DNA of 64,000 nucleotides, taken from NCBI GenBank assembly GCA_965218625.1, contig CBDCLG010000023.1:141380-205379 (forward strand), given 5' to 3'. Shown piece by piece: positions 51,794-60,989 of this stretch. The DNA is from Bin5 sp965218625. Lineage in GTDB: Bacteria; Chloroflexota; Anaerolineae; Caldilineales; Caldilineaceae. Numbering within the stretch: the stretch's first letter is position 1; the number at the start of each line of letters is the position of its first letter. The position numbers were made by a program, and so were the translations under genes. The notes under the pieces are model-generated. The model did not search any database. It worked only from the letters and a program-made list of their open reading frames with translations, and was not told the origin of the DNA.

Positions 51794-51799
51794 TATAAT
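51794..51799 (+). promoter_or_regulatory. Candidate -10 element for ktrB-like gene
   Basis: A perfect TATAAT lies 47 bases before ATG 51847. No convincing -35 hexamer is seen at 17 bases. Confidence 0.35.
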
Positions 51800-51846
51800 A
51801 GTTTTTATACCAAGTAAAATGTGAAGAGGGAGGGGGAGGCGCCCCG

Positions 51847-53535
51847 ATGCAGTTGGCTGATGTTGCAGGAGCAGATCCGCCCTTTCGTTTTTGGATGGAA
51901 GGCGCAGCAGGTGTACATTACGCTTTGAGCGGCGCCGGAGGCTGCGCGTCCTCGCGGGTGGAGAAGCGAGAGAAGGAGAATATCAAGGCGGCTAAGTTGA
52001 TGAACGACCGGTCCTTGGGGTCAGATGAGGGCAGGCCAGTCGAAGAAGGCGGGGGCGTATCCGGGGACTACCTGTTGAAGCTGGCCCCCGAGCAGTCATC
52101 GGGCGCTGCCCAAGCCCGGGCCGCACCGTCGCGGGACGGGAACGCGCGCCGACCGGTTGAGAGCGGACAACGCAGGTCCCGCCTCCATTCGGCGCACGTC
52201 CTGATTATCGGATTCGCCGGCATCATCCTGCTGGGCACGCTGCTGCTGAAGCTGCCGGCCGCGTCCTCATCGGGCGTCCCATTGTCATGGATCGAGGCGC
52301 TATTCACGGCCACGAGCGCGGTGACAGTGACCGGGCTGGGCGTACTGACGACCGCGACCGACCTGACGCGTTTCGGTCAGCTGATCATCCTCGTGCTTCT
52401 CCAGGTCGGCGGCGTTGGATTTATCGCTTTCAGTGTGTTGCTTTTTCGCCTGGTCGGGCGGCGTGTAACGCTGAACGAACGCTTCATGATCCAACAGTCG
52501 CTCGGCGGCGAAAGAATCATCTCTTTCGGCAGCCGCTGGGGACGGCTCGGCAGCGTCGTCAATCTCGCGCTCTATGTCCTCATGGTAACGCTGACTATCG
52601 AAGCGGTGGGGGCTCTGCTGCTCTGGCTGCGGTGGCGGACGGCGTTTCCCGATGGCGAAGCGCTGTGGCTGGCCATCTTCCACGCTGTCAGCAGCTATTG
52701 CAATGCCGGATTCGACCTCTTCACCGGCAGCGGCCACGCGCCCGTCTTCGGATTCGGCACCGACTATTTCACGTTGGCTGTGATGGCCGTCCTGATCGTT
52801 TTGGGCGGCTTTGGCGTCGCCGTTCTATACGACCTGGGCAGCTTTTTCCGAAATCGCATGCTGGCCCTCAACACGCGCATAACCCTGGCGCTGAGCGGCG
52901 TACTCCTGCTCGCCGGCCTTGCCGTCATGCTGCTCGACCGGCAGCTCTACGAGGTCACCTTGTCGGCTTTGAACACCGGCGAGCAGCTGGCCGTCAGCGT
53001 CTTCACCGTCATCTCGGCGCGGACGGCCGGCCTGACCATCCTGCCGCTCGAGCAGCTGAGCCAGAGCACGCAGCTGATGCTTCTTTTCTGGATGTTTGTC
53101 GGCGGCGCGCCGGCGAGCATGGCCGGCGGCGTCACCAGCAGCACCTTCGGCGTTCTGCTCATCTCGGCGCTGGCGACCGCAAAGGGGGGCGATAACGAAG
53201 CGGTCGCGTTCGGTCGTTCGGTGCCAAGAGAGACACTCAACAAAGCAGTGGCGATCATGACGGTCAGCACGCTCCTGGTGGCGGGCGTTACGATGCTCTT
53301 GTCGCTGCTGCACGAAGGCGACATTTTTGCGCTCGGATTTGAGGTCGTGAGCGCGTTTGCCAACGCCGGCTACTCGCTGGGAGTTACCTCGAAGCTGGAC
53401 GCCTGGGGGCAGGCCGCGATCGCATTTACCATGTTCTGGGGCCGCCTGGGACCGCTGACCATCGTCATCGCGCTGGCCCAACGTGAGCGGCCCAGCTTGC
53501 TCCACTATCCGGAGGAACCGGTGATTTTGGGCTAG
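51847..53535 (+). CDS. KtrB/TrkH-type potassium transporter subunit
   Basis: A 562-residue inner-membrane K+ (or Na+-coupled K+) translocating subunit. Four pore-loop repeats each carry a Gly of the selectivity filter: TSAVTVTGLGV, SSYCNAGFDL, ISARTAGLTIL and VSAFANAGYSLGV. The membrane part begins near residue 118; before it is an unusually long, Gly/Arg/Ser-rich N-terminus. ATG 51847 is chosen for its strong GGAGG seven bases upstream; ATG 52000 would shorten the tail by 51 residues. The regulatory KtrA/TrkA partner is not in the window. Confidence 0.92.
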   Translation: MQLADVAGADPPFRFWMEGAAGVHYALSGAGGCASSRVEKREKENIKAAKLMNDRSLGSDEGRPVEEGGGVSGDYLLKLAPEQSSGAAQARAAPSRDGNARRPVESGQRRSRLHSAHVLIIGFAGIILLGTLLLKLPAASSSGVPLSWIEALFTATSAVTVTGLGVLTTATDLTRFGQLIILVLLQVGGVGFIAFSVLLFRLVGRRVTLNERFMIQQSLGGERIISFGSRWGRLGSVVNLALYVLMVTLTIEAVGALLLWLRWRTAFPDGEALWLAIFHAVSSYCNAGFDLFTGSGHAPVFGFGTDYFTLAVMAVLIVLGGFGVAVLYDLGSFFRNRMLALNTRITLALSGVLLLAGLAVMLLDRQLYEVTLSALNTGEQLAVSVFTVISARTAGLTILPLEQLSQSTQLMLLFWMFVGGAPASMAGGVTSSTFGVLLISALATAKGGDNEAVAFGRSVPRETLNKAVAIMTVSTLLVAGVTMLLSLLHEGDIFALGFEVVSAFANAGYSLGVTSKLDAWGQAAIAFTMFWGRLGPLTIVIALAQRERPSLLHYPEEPVILG

Positions 53536-53590
53536 AAGAAACGTATTGCAATGGAATGAATGGTGCAGATATGTTGGTTGAGAATCTGAA

Positions 53591-53603
53591 TGACTATACG
53601 AAA
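53591..53603 (+). promoter_or_regulatory. TGACTATACGAAA motif upstream of aminopeptidase gene
   Basis: Rightward copy of the recurrent element in the 88-base gap before the aminopeptidase gene, 20 bases before ATG 53624. It has the same TGACTATRCGAAA core as the leftward copies at 33 and 35.8 kb. Confidence 0.45.
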
Positions 53604-53623
53604 CATGGGAGAACTCTGACATC

Positions 53624-54688
53624 ATGACCGATTCGAGCAGTTACACACTCGACGACATGCGGGCCGGCGCTGAGGTGGCGGTCAAAATCTGTATGGCGGT
53701 GCAGCCCGGGGAGCGCGTGCTGATCCTTGGCGACGAAAGTTCGGCCCTGATCAGCCAGGCGCTCGCCGAGGCCGCGGGCTCCGTCGCCGAGCAGGTCGAA
53801 ACGCGCACACTTGAACAGGTCGGCGTTCGCCCGATCACGTCGATGCCGGACCCGCTTCAGGGCCTTTTGGAGCAGTTCCAACCCCATGTCAGCTTCTACA
53901 CGGCGAGCAGCCGGCCGGGAGAGCTCAAGTTTCGAATGGCCTACATGCCGGCGGTCATGCAGGCCAATCCCGAAGGCGCCCGCCACGGCCACATGATCAA
54001 CATCACGCCGCCGCTCATGATGCAGGGAATGAGGGTCGACTATCAGCAGATTTACGACGTTACGATGCGCGTCAATGAGATCGTGCGTAGCGCTGCCGAA
54101 ATCCGGGTCACCAACCCCAAGGGCACCGACTTCGCCGCCACTTTCAACCCGGAATTCAACTGGATACCCTGTCACGGTCTCTATCACGAGCCGGGCAAGT
54201 GGGGTAACTTGCCGGAGGGAGAGACTTTCACTTCGCCCCAGGATGCCAACGGCATACTGGTGGTGGATGAGCTGGGTGACTATTTCAGCGAGCGATATGG
54301 AATCCTCGCCTCGCCGGTCACTTTCGAAGTTGAGAAGGGACGCGTGGGCGCGGTTGGCTGCGAAGACAGTTCATTGGAGGAGGACGTGCGCTCTTACATC
54401 TATGGCGCCGAGAACGCCGATCGAGTGGGAGAATTCGCCGTCGGCACCAACATCGCGCTGGAGGGGCTGGTCGGAAACCTGCTACAGGACGAAAAGTTCC
54501 CCGGAGTCCATGTCGCCTTTGGCGACCCTTACGGCAATCAGACCGGAGCCGACTGGAAATCCGAACACCATGTCGACGTGATTCCGACACAGTGCACGAT
54601 ATACGTGGATGGCGAAAGGATTATGACAGACGGAGTATTCTCGGCCGACATACTGGGGAAGGCGACCGGTAGCAGCGCGTCGGACTGA
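53624..54688 (+). CDS. M29-like aminopeptidase family protein
   Basis: A 354-residue cytoplasmic protein of the thermophilic aminopeptidase (M29)/dihydroxypyridine dioxygenase-like group. Likely metal ligands are visible in order: Glu in NLPEGETFTSP, Glu in VGEFAVGTN, His in PGVHVAFGDPYG and His-x-Asp in EHHVDVI. These match the ligand order of AmpS/AmpT. It could be a leucyl-type aminopeptidase or a ring-cleavage relative. It has GGGAG upstream and a TGACTATACGAAA element before that. A stem-loop follows the gene. Confidence 0.8.
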   Translation: MTDSSSYTLDDMRAGAEVAVKICMAVQPGERVLILGDESSALISQALAEAAGSVAEQVETRTLEQVGVRPITSMPDPLQGLLEQFQPHVSFYTASSRPGELKFRMAYMPAVMQANPEGARHGHMINITPPLMMQGMRVDYQQIYDVTMRVNEIVRSAAEIRVTNPKGTDFAATFNPEFNWIPCHGLYHEPGKWGNLPEGETFTSPQDANGILVVDELGDYFSERYGILASPVTFEVEKGRVGAVGCEDSSLEEDVRSYIYGAENADRVGEFAVGTNIALEGLVGNLLQDEKFPGVHVAFGDPYGNQTGADWKSEHHVDVIPTQCTIYVDGERIMTDGVFSADILGKATGSSASD

Positions 54689-54717
54689 TTGCTATGCGAA
54701 GTATAGTTGACTCATCA

Positions 54718-54756
54718 GTTGCCGGTCTGGATTCACGCGGCTGTGATGCCGGCAAC
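54718..54756. terminator. Inverted repeat between converging genes
   Basis: GTTGCCGG (54718-54725) and CCGGCAAC (54749-54756) form a perfect 8-base stem, with a further inner ATTCAC/GTGAT-type pairing in the loop. It lies between the aminopeptidase gene and the converging DUF4268 gene and may end transcription from either side, though no T-run follows. Confidence 0.4.
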
Positions 54757-54806
54757 TTGGCTCGAAGGCATATTTCAGCCGGAGTGGACAGAGGCCCAGA
54801 TCGCGG

Positions 54807-55861
54807 CTAGACATCGGCGTTGAAGGTCGTAATGCGGGGGCGGAACGCGCGATCGAAAGCCTCCAGCTTGTCTTTGAACCATTCGTGCTGTTCCGGCCAC
54901 TGCGACCGGTTCGTCGGATCAGCGTTGTACCTTCGCAGCATTACCTGTCCCTGCTTGTGCTCGGGCAACTCTCGCCACTCCAGCGCGTCGCCGATCTCGG
55001 CACCGATATCCCCGCGCTGCTGATACAAGGTGTTGTAGGAAACCTCGGCGTCCCCCTCGCGGATGACGAGCTGGACCCCGATGCCGCCGTCCCGCATATT
55101 GTTGAAAGCCGTCATGCGCAGGCGCCAGTGGCCAACGTCAAAGTTCATCCAATTCTGCGAGCGCGGCGTGCCAGGGCGGATGAAGCTGCCGCTGCCTTCG
55201 AGATGTTTGCGCAGCGCCTGCCAGTACTCCAGCTGTAGTTCATTCTCAACTAGCTGGTACTCCAATTGCAGTTCGTTCTCCACCTGCTGCAACTGGTCCT
55301 CCAGCGTCGTTTCATCGTCCTCGGGCGCTGCCGGAGGCGGCGGGGTGGCCTGTTTCGGCCCTGTTCGGCGTAGGGGACCTCTCGGTCCAGCCGCTCGGCT
55401 TGCAGACAACATTGAATTTGGGCGCCAGGGGCGAGTCCCCTATCCGCCAGAGCTCAACCTCCAGACCGAAAAACTGAATGCTACTTGCCCGTTACCTCAT
55501 TCAGCCAGTTGAGTGTATTTTGGTCCTCCTGGGTAAACTGGGCCGCGACCCAGACCATCGTCACCGCCTTCAACTCAGCCGCATAGGTGAGCAACTGTCC
55601 CAGATGGCTCTGGTCCGTGTGTTCAAGTTGATTTGCAATTACTACGTAGCCGCCGGCTCCCCTGGTCCGGCATACAACGCCACGCGGCGAAGGCGTCACC
55701 CAGCCCTCCATGTTCTCCAGTTCCAACTCCAGATTCAGCGCTTCACCAAGCATGGCCAAGCTGTCACTACGCGAAATCCAGGAGGCAAAATCGCTCTCTT
55801 CGCTCACCCATACCGTGCGCAACTCAACCTGTTCCAGGCGGCCAAAATCAAACTGTATCAT
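54807..55861 (-). pseudogene. DUF4268 protein gene with two frameshifts
   Basis: Three consecutive segments in three frames make up one DUF4268 protein of about 350 residues. Segment 1 (55861-55481) ends LNWLNEVTGK then stop; segment 2 continues one base out of frame with IQFFGLEVELWRIGDSPLAP; segment 3 (to 54807) contains LEYWQALRKHL, WMNFDVGHWRLRMTAF and WPEQHEWFKDKLEAFDRAF. Each change fits a single extra base. Segment 3 also carries a direct repeat of VENELQLEY. DUF4268 proteins resemble restriction-endonuclease-like domains and often sit in defence or accessory regions. Pseudogene or sequencing indels. Confidence 0.82.
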
Positions 55862-56053
55862 TCGTTTATTCCCCCATTGCCTAAGGTTATGGTTGGCGGC
55901 AGAAGACAGGCTTCACCCGGAACTTCGCCATTCCAAACAGTCGCGATTCGCCTTTCGAGCCGTCAAACAGACACCTTTCTATCCGAAATACGGCAAATCA
56001 TTACTATCTTTTACCTGATCTAAATGCATTTTGCAAGCCGCGAATTCAGCCAC

Positions 56054-56082
56054 TTGACAGATCGGCGCGGCACCCTTATTAT
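56054..56082 (+). promoter_or_regulatory. Strong sigma-70-type promoter for tRNA-Gly
   Basis: Consensus TTGACA (56054-56059), a 17-base spacer and TATTAT (56077-56082) lie 60 bases upstream of the tRNA. This is the closest match to the canonical promoter in the window. Confidence 0.7.
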
Positions 56083-56141
56083 ACCCCACTGTAAGCGAAT
56101 ACGCCACAGACGGGAATCCCATGTGGCCGGCGCCTTTGTGT

Positions 56142-56213
56142 GCGGGCGTAGTTCAGTGGTAGAACGTCAGCTTCCCAAGCTGAATGTCGACGGTTCGAGT
56201 CCGTTCGCCCGCT
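56142..56213 (+). tRNA. tRNA-Gly (anticodon CCC)
   Basis: The 72-base sequence folds as a cloverleaf: acceptor GCGGGCG/CGCCCGC, D-arm GTTC-AGTGGTA-GAAC, anticodon arm TCAGC-TTCCCAA-GCTGA giving anticodon CCC, five-base variable loop, and T-arm GACGG-TTCGAGT-CCGTT. The discriminator base is T and CCA is not encoded. Confidence 0.95.
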
Positions 56214-56664
56214 CTTCAGCCTTACTTCCGCCAGAAGTTCCCGCCGCCCTTATGGCGACTGTCCTGCCATTCACAGCCTGGACCCTGCCCCGAATTCGCC
56301 AATCCAATTCGGACCTCCTCGCGTCGGCCTCGCTATTTGACAGGGGCGGTACCCATCTGGCTGCTCATACTATGTCTTTCAATTTCTATGCGAAATGGCC
56401 GCACCCGGCTGCGATTCCCCACCGCGAGTGAGGGGAGTCGCAGCAGTCAAGCACACGAATTTGCAAGGCTGCCGAGTCCTCTCTTCTCGTCCGGAGAGTC
56501 GCTACGACCAACAGACCCTTGCCAGAGACCTTTTGGCTGACGCCGCGAGTGGTACCCCGCGCCGGCGGAAAAACGCCTTAACGCTCACAATCGCTCGTGT
56601 GATGCTCATAGCGAGTTAGGGACCGCAACCATGGTGGACTTCAATGACCCGTCTCTAACCTGCA

Positions 56665-56673
56665 TGCTATAAT
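56665..56673 (+). promoter_or_regulatory. Extended -10 promoter candidate (TGCTATAAT)
   Basis: A TGn-TATAAT extended -10 with a weak -35 (ATGACC, 18 bases upstream). It would give the SLC13 gene a leader of about 260 bases. Confidence 0.3.
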
Positions 56674-56837
56674 CGCCTCCTTGCCGCGCGTCCGCTGTCG
56701 AACGCCAACCGCCCATAGCTCTTGCGGGCCCAGCACTGCCACTTCCTCACTGGCTTGACTCAGTACCGCCATACCATTATTCTGATGGCGAGTAACGGGC
56801 TGCTATGTTTGGGCAGCACGATTCCAACTCTTCTTTG

Positions 56838-56846
56838 CTATACGAA
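56838..56846 (+). promoter_or_regulatory. CTATACGAA motif upstream of SLC13 gene
   Basis: Rightward copy of the recurrent intergenic element, about 90 bases before ATG 56936. Confidence 0.35.
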
Positions 56847-56935
56847 TTGCAAAATGACGCTACGACTTCGTCCGATCGCCTGGATTGACGCGCTCTCAAA
56901 TCGGGCAAAAGCTGTCCTCCGGCAAAAGCGCAACT

Positions 56936-58879
56936 ATGACAGCTGATATGGTAGTTCTCGCCGCAATTCTAGCAGCGGCGACCTTTCTCTATCTGAGCGA
57001 CTGGCTGTCGATCGAAACGACGTCCGCACTGGCCATCGCCGCGCTGGCGCTGACCGGAATCCTCGACACGGGGGAGGCGCTCTCCGGCTTCGCCAGTACA
57101 GCCACCCTCACCGTGGGCGCCATGTTCGTCATCAGCGGCGGCCTACTGCGCACCGGCGCTCTTGAGATCGTTACGATCGGACTGGCCCGCTTTTCGGGAG
57201 GCAGCCCGCGCCGTCTACTGATGCTGCTCGGCGGCGTCATTCCACTGGCCAGCGCGATCATGAACAACACGCCGGTCGTGGTGATGATGGCGCCGGTCGT
57301 TCTGTCGCTCAGCCGGCGGTTCCGCATTCAGCCCTCCAAGCTCCTCATCCCGCTGAGCTACTTTGCCGTGCTCGGCGGAACAATAACCCTCCTGGGAACC
57401 AGCACCAACATCCTGGTCGACGATCTCTACCGCAACGCCGGCGGGCCCGGGTTCAATTTCCTGACCTTTACCCCGCTGGGCCTAATCTTCACCGCGGCCG
57501 GCGGGCTATTCGTCGTGCTTACCAGCCAGAAGCTGCTACCCGATCGCTCGCCTGTTGGCGCACTGGACAGCGGGCGCCACCAGCGCACACCTTTCGTGGC
57601 GGAGATGGCCGTCTCAGAGATGAGCCCCTTGCTCGGCCAGACAGTAGGTGATCTGTTCAGCGATGGACTGGGCGTACGCATGCCCCAGCGCAGGTCGGAG
57701 CGCCATCACCGGCGCCTCTCCCATCTGCGCCGCGCCCTGCACGAGGACGGCAGCGCCGCGGAAGGGCGCATCGAGCTGCTCGAACTGATGCGAGACGGCC
57801 AGCCCTTTCGCGCCGGCCGGCAGGGACCGACCCGCTTCGGCCTCATGGGCCGATTCGAGCCAAGGGAAGCGACGTCATTGCGGGTTCAAAAGGGGGACGT
57901 CCTGGTCATCTGCGGCCCGCCCCCGCTCATCGCCCGCTTCATCGAGACCTACTCGGCCGGGGCCGCCGCCGCCGGAGCCAGCCCCAACCTGTCGGCGGCC
58001 GATAGAACAACCGGAAGCTCACCCGCTACCCGCATTGTCGAGGCGGTAATTCTGCCGGATTCGAGCGCCGTAGGCAGTCGGCTGGCCCAGCTGGACCTTG
58101 AAGACAGCCATCACGTTCATGTCCTGGGCTTGCAGCGGCACGGCGGCCAGCGAAGGGCCAGCCCGAGCCAGGCGCGCCTGCACCGAGGAGACGTTCTTCT
58201 TCTGCAGGGTACGCGTACTGTCCTTCAAGCCGTGAGCGAACAGTTCAAACTCCTGCTGGTCGAAGGTGTCGAGTCCGCCATTGTCAGGCGCGCCAAGAAC
58301 AGGCTTGCCCTCCTGATCATGGGTGCAGTCATTCTGCTCGCAAGCCTGACAGACCTGCCCATTGTCATTCTCGCGCTCGGCGGCGCCGCGCTCATGGTCG
58401 TCACCCGCTGCCTCCGCACCGATGAGGCCATGTCTTCGCTCGACGGCGCCACCCTCTTGCTCCTGGCCGGCACGATCCCGCTCGGAACAGCCATGCAGAA
58501 AACCGGCCTCGCCCAGCTGCTTGTCGATCAGCTGGTCACTCTTTCCGGGCAGCTAAGCCCTGTCATCATGGTGTCGCTGTTCTATCTATTCACCAGCCTG
58601 CTGACGCAGCTGATCAGCAACAACGCCGTCGCCGTTCTCCTCACACCGATTGCCCTCTCACTGGCTGCCACATTGCAGGTCAACCCACAGCCTCTGCTCA
58701 TGACAATCGCTTTCGGGGCCTCGGCCAGCTTCATGACGCCAATGGGCTACCAGACCAACGCCATCGTGCGCGGCGCCGGCGGCTATACATTTGGCGATTA
58801 CCTGCGCATTGGCATACCGTTGACGCTTATCATGTGGCTGCTGGCAACGGTTCTGATACCCTACTTCTGGCCGCTCTAA
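56936..58879 (+). CDS. SLC13/DASS-family anion transporter with RCK-C domains
   Basis: A 647-residue inner-membrane transporter. The two membrane halves carry the family's SNT-like motifs: MNNTPVVVMMAP with TSTNILV in the first and ISNNAVAVLLTP with GYQTNAIV in the second. Between them, residues about 215-440 form two cytoplasmic RCK-C (TrkA-C) domains, ending in RVQKGDVLVICGP and LHRGDVLLLQGT. Such proteins move sulfate, dicarboxylates or other anions with Na+. ATG 56936 fits the first helix; it lacks a good ribosome binding site. The lactonase gene follows after 45 bases. Confidence 0.9.
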   Translation: MTADMVVLAAILAAATFLYLSDWLSIETTSALAIAALALTGILDTGEALSGFASTATLTVGAMFVISGGLLRTGALEIVTIGLARFSGGSPRRLLMLLGGVIPLASAIMNNTPVVVMMAPVVLSLSRRFRIQPSKLLIPLSYFAVLGGTITLLGTSTNILVDDLYRNAGGPGFNFLTFTPLGLIFTAAGGLFVVLTSQKLLPDRSPVGALDSGRHQRTPFVAEMAVSEMSPLLGQTVGDLFSDGLGVRMPQRRSERHHRRLSHLRRALHEDGSAAEGRIELLELMRDGQPFRAGRQGPTRFGLMGRFEPREATSLRVQKGDVLVICGPPPLIARFIETYSAGAAAAGASPNLSAADRTTGSSPATRIVEAVILPDSSAVGSRLAQLDLEDSHHVHVLGLQRHGGQRRASPSQARLHRGDVLLLQGTRTVLQAVSEQFKLLLVEGVESAIVRRAKNRLALLIMGAVILLASLTDLPIVILALGGAALMVVTRCLRTDEAMSSLDGATLLLLAGTIPLGTAMQKTGLAQLLVDQLVTLSGQLSPVIMVSLFYLFTSLLTQLISNNAVAVLLTPIALSLAATLQVNPQPLLMTIAFGASASFMTPMGYQTNAIVRGAGGYTFGDYLRIGIPLTLIMWLLATVLIPYFWPL

Positions 58880-58924
58880 GGATGGAAGTATCCTTCCTCC
58901 GACACATAGCAAGGAGACTTTTCG

Positions 58925-59905
58925 ATGACATCGCCATACCTGTCAGACCGAGATTGGACACGGGGGGTGGTCCGCTACCCCGACCCGGCGGTGGAGGTGC
59001 TGGATGACCGCTTCAGCCAGATCAGGATCGGCAACGCCGTGGTTGAGCGCCTCTTTACCGGATGCCGCTGGGCGGAGGGACCCGTCTGGTTCGGTGACGC
59101 ACGTTGCCTGATCTGGAGCGATATTCCCAACAACCGCATGTTGCGCTGGCACGAAGAAACGGGCGAGGTCGACGTTTATCGCAGCCCGACCCACCACAGC
59201 AACGGCAACACGCGCGACCGGCAGGGCCGCCTGGTCACCTGCGAACACACGGGACGGCGCGTCACCCGTACCGAGCACGACGGCTCGATAACGGTGCTGA
59301 TGGACAGCTTCGAGGGTAAGCCGATTAACTCGCCCAACGACGTCGTGGTGCACTCGGATGGCAGCGTCTGGTTCACCGACCCGGGCTACGGGCTTCTGCT
59401 CAACTACGAGGGCTCGCGCGGCGAGGCGGAGTTGCCCAACCGGGTCTACCGGCTCGACCCGGAAAGCGGCGAGGCGACGATTGTGGCCGACGATTTTCTG
59501 CGCCCCAACGGTCTGTGCTTCTCGCCCGACGAAAGCCTGCTCTATATCGTCGACACCGGCCGCTCGCACGACCCGGACGGGCCCTCTCACATCCGCGTTT
59601 TCGATGTAACGTCAGACAATCGACTCACAAACGGCAGGCTGTTCGTGGATATGACGCCCGGCATGGCCGACGGAATTCGCTGCGACGTCGACGGCAATCT
59701 GTGGGCGGGAACCGGCTGGGCCGGGCCTGGCTTTGACGGCGTCCACTGCTACGCGCCCGACGGCACGCGCATCGGTCAGATTCACCTGCCGGAAATCTGC
59801 GCCAATCTTTGCTTCGGCGGCGCCCTCAAGAACCGGCTCTTCATGGCGGGCAGCCAGTCGCTCTACGCCGTCTACCTGGAGACGACAGGCGCGCAGCACC
59901 CGTAG
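58925..59905 (+). CDS. SMP-30/gluconolactonase family protein
   Basis: A 326-residue six-bladed beta-propeller lactonase. Metal ligands are recognisable: Glu in RWAEGPVW, Asn in NSPNDVVVHSDGSVWFTDPGYG and Asp in the later NGLCFSPDESLLYIVDTG segment. It hydrolyses sugar lactones to the acids, which suits the uronate-dehydrogenase-like SDR gene nearby and the sugar-acid operon at 5.8-9.1 kb. AAGGAG lies eight bases before ATG 58925. Confidence 0.93.
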   Translation: MTSPYLSDRDWTRGVVRYPDPAVEVLDDRFSQIRIGNAVVERLFTGCRWAEGPVWFGDARCLIWSDIPNNRMLRWHEETGEVDVYRSPTHHSNGNTRDRQGRLVTCEHTGRRVTRTEHDGSITVLMDSFEGKPINSPNDVVVHSDGSVWFTDPGYGLLLNYEGSRGEAELPNRVYRLDPESGEATIVADDFLRPNGLCFSPDESLLYIVDTGRSHDPDGPSHIRVFDVTSDNRLTNGRLFVDMTPGMADGIRCDVDGNLWAGTGWAGPGFDGVHCYAPDGTRIGQIHLPEICANLCFGGALKNRLFMAGSQSLYAVYLETTGAQHP

Positions 59906-59947
59906 TCTCGATCAGACATTTGCCCATTCCTAAAGGAACAGAAAACG

Positions 59948-60169
59948 ATGCCCTATTCGATACAGTCGACGTTGCAGGAGCTTTTGAGCAACGAGCAGGC
60001 CAAGGCCGTGATCGAGAGGCATATGCCCGGCGCCTCCTCGCACCCCGATCTGCCGATGGCGATGCACATGACGCTGCAGCAGATCTCCTACTACCCTGAG
60101 GCGGCGCAGGCGGGCCTTACGCAAGAGAAACTGCAGGCGATTGACGCGGAGTTGAAGTTATTGGGTTGA
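59948..60169 (+). CDS. Small protein, 73 residues, unknown
   Basis: A 73-residue protein: MPYSIQSTLQELLSNEQA, a central H/M-rich turn (HPDLPMAMHMTLQQISYY) and a closing LTQEKLQAIDAELKLLG. Similar short helical modules occur as C-terminal tails of carbohydrate enzymes and as separate small proteins in this kind of bacterium. AAGGA ten bases upstream and the 42-base distance to the lactonase stop support a real cotranscribed gene. No function is known to me. Confidence 0.7.
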   Translation: MPYSIQSTLQELLSNEQAKAVIERHMPGASSHPDLPMAMHMTLQQISYYPEAAQAGLTQEKLQAIDAELKLLG

Positions 60170-60199
60170 GGTAATGCAGGAAAGGCCGGCGCGCTGCGC

Positions 60200-60937
60200 T
60201 CAGAAGTTACCGAGTTTACGCGCCATCTCGAAGGCGTCATCCCGGGGCGTATAGTTGAGGCGCTCACAGGTGTCGGTCATGTCCAGCCGCTTGTAGCGGT
60301 TGTCTGAGATGCCGTGAAAGTTGCCGAACATCACGTCGTCGCCGGCCTCGACGGCCGCTGCGATCAGCGCCGCGTTGTCTTCCAGCGTTTGGATGATGTC
60401 GACATACTCGTGGTCCCAGTGAATCATCTCGGAGTCCCGGTACTGCACGGCGCCGAAACGCAGACACAGTGACGACAGGCCGTGCGTGTGCGAGTAGTAA
60501 CGCGCCAGCGCCTCGCCCCAGCACTTGGTCGCACCGTACAGGTTGATCGGATAGACCGGCATCGCCGTATGAACCTGTTGGTCGACCGGGTAGCCCAGGA
60601 CGGCGTTTATACTGCTGGCGTAAACGACGCGGCGGCATCCGGCCTGACGCGCCGCCTCAAATACGTTGTACGTCGCAACTACGTTGTCGGGCAGCAGACT
60701 CTCCCACGGGGCATCCATATTGGGGTTGGCGCCCAGATGTACGACCGTGTCCACCCCGTCGAAGAGCGGGCGAATGGCGTCCATGTCGCTAAGGTTGGCC
60801 TTGACGAAGGGCGCGCCCTTCGCGTCCGCCGGTTCGACGATGTCGGTCAGCACGAAGTCGTAAGTGTCGGCGTGGGCGTCGTGAAAGAAACTGCCAATCT
60901 TGCCGGCCGCGCCGGTGAGCAATAGTTTGCGAGTCAT
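60200..60937 (-). CDS. NAD-dependent epimerase/dehydratase, uronate-dehydrogenase-like SDR
   Basis: A 245-residue extended-type SDR. The coenzyme motif is LTGAAGKIGSFF, the catalytic pair is YGATK with Ser in YASSINAVLG, and VVHLGANPNMDAPWE matches uronate dehydrogenases, which oxidise galacturonate or glucuronate to the aldarolactone. The small size (about 250-265) also fits. AGAGGAAGGAA precedes the ATG. Its lactone product would be a substrate for the SMP-30 lactonase gene that converges on it. Confidence 0.88.
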   Translation of the reverse strand: MTRKLLLTGAAGKIGSFFHDAHADTYDFVLTDIVEPADAKGAPFVKANLSDMDAIRPLFDGVDTVVHLGANPNMDAPWESLLPDNVVATYNVFEAARQAGCRRVVYASSINAVLGYPVDQQVHTAMPVYPINLYGATKCWGEALARYYSHTHGLSSLCLRFGAVQYRDSEMIHWDHEYVDIIQTLEDNAALIAAAVEAGDDVMFGNFHGISDNRYKRLDMTDTCERLNYTPRDDAFEMARKLGNF

Positions 60938-60989
60938 TTCCTTCCTCTTAATTCTTGCGCTTCGTCAGAGTCGAGGGCTGTCCAATCCG

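Larger units (their letters stand above)
56214..56935. other. Intergenic region downstream of tRNA, no gene seen
   Basis: About 720 bases without a credible gene. It contains two CTATRCGAA motifs (56386-56395 and 56838-56846) and an extended -10 promoter candidate (56665-56673). The region beside a tRNA is a common integration site, but I see no integrase or repeat of the tRNA 3' end. Confidence 0.45.

Noticed and set aside
56142..56935. Integration of a mobile element at the tRNA-Gly gene
   Set aside because: I found no integrase gene and no repeat of the tRNA 3' end in the window, so an element cannot be claimed.
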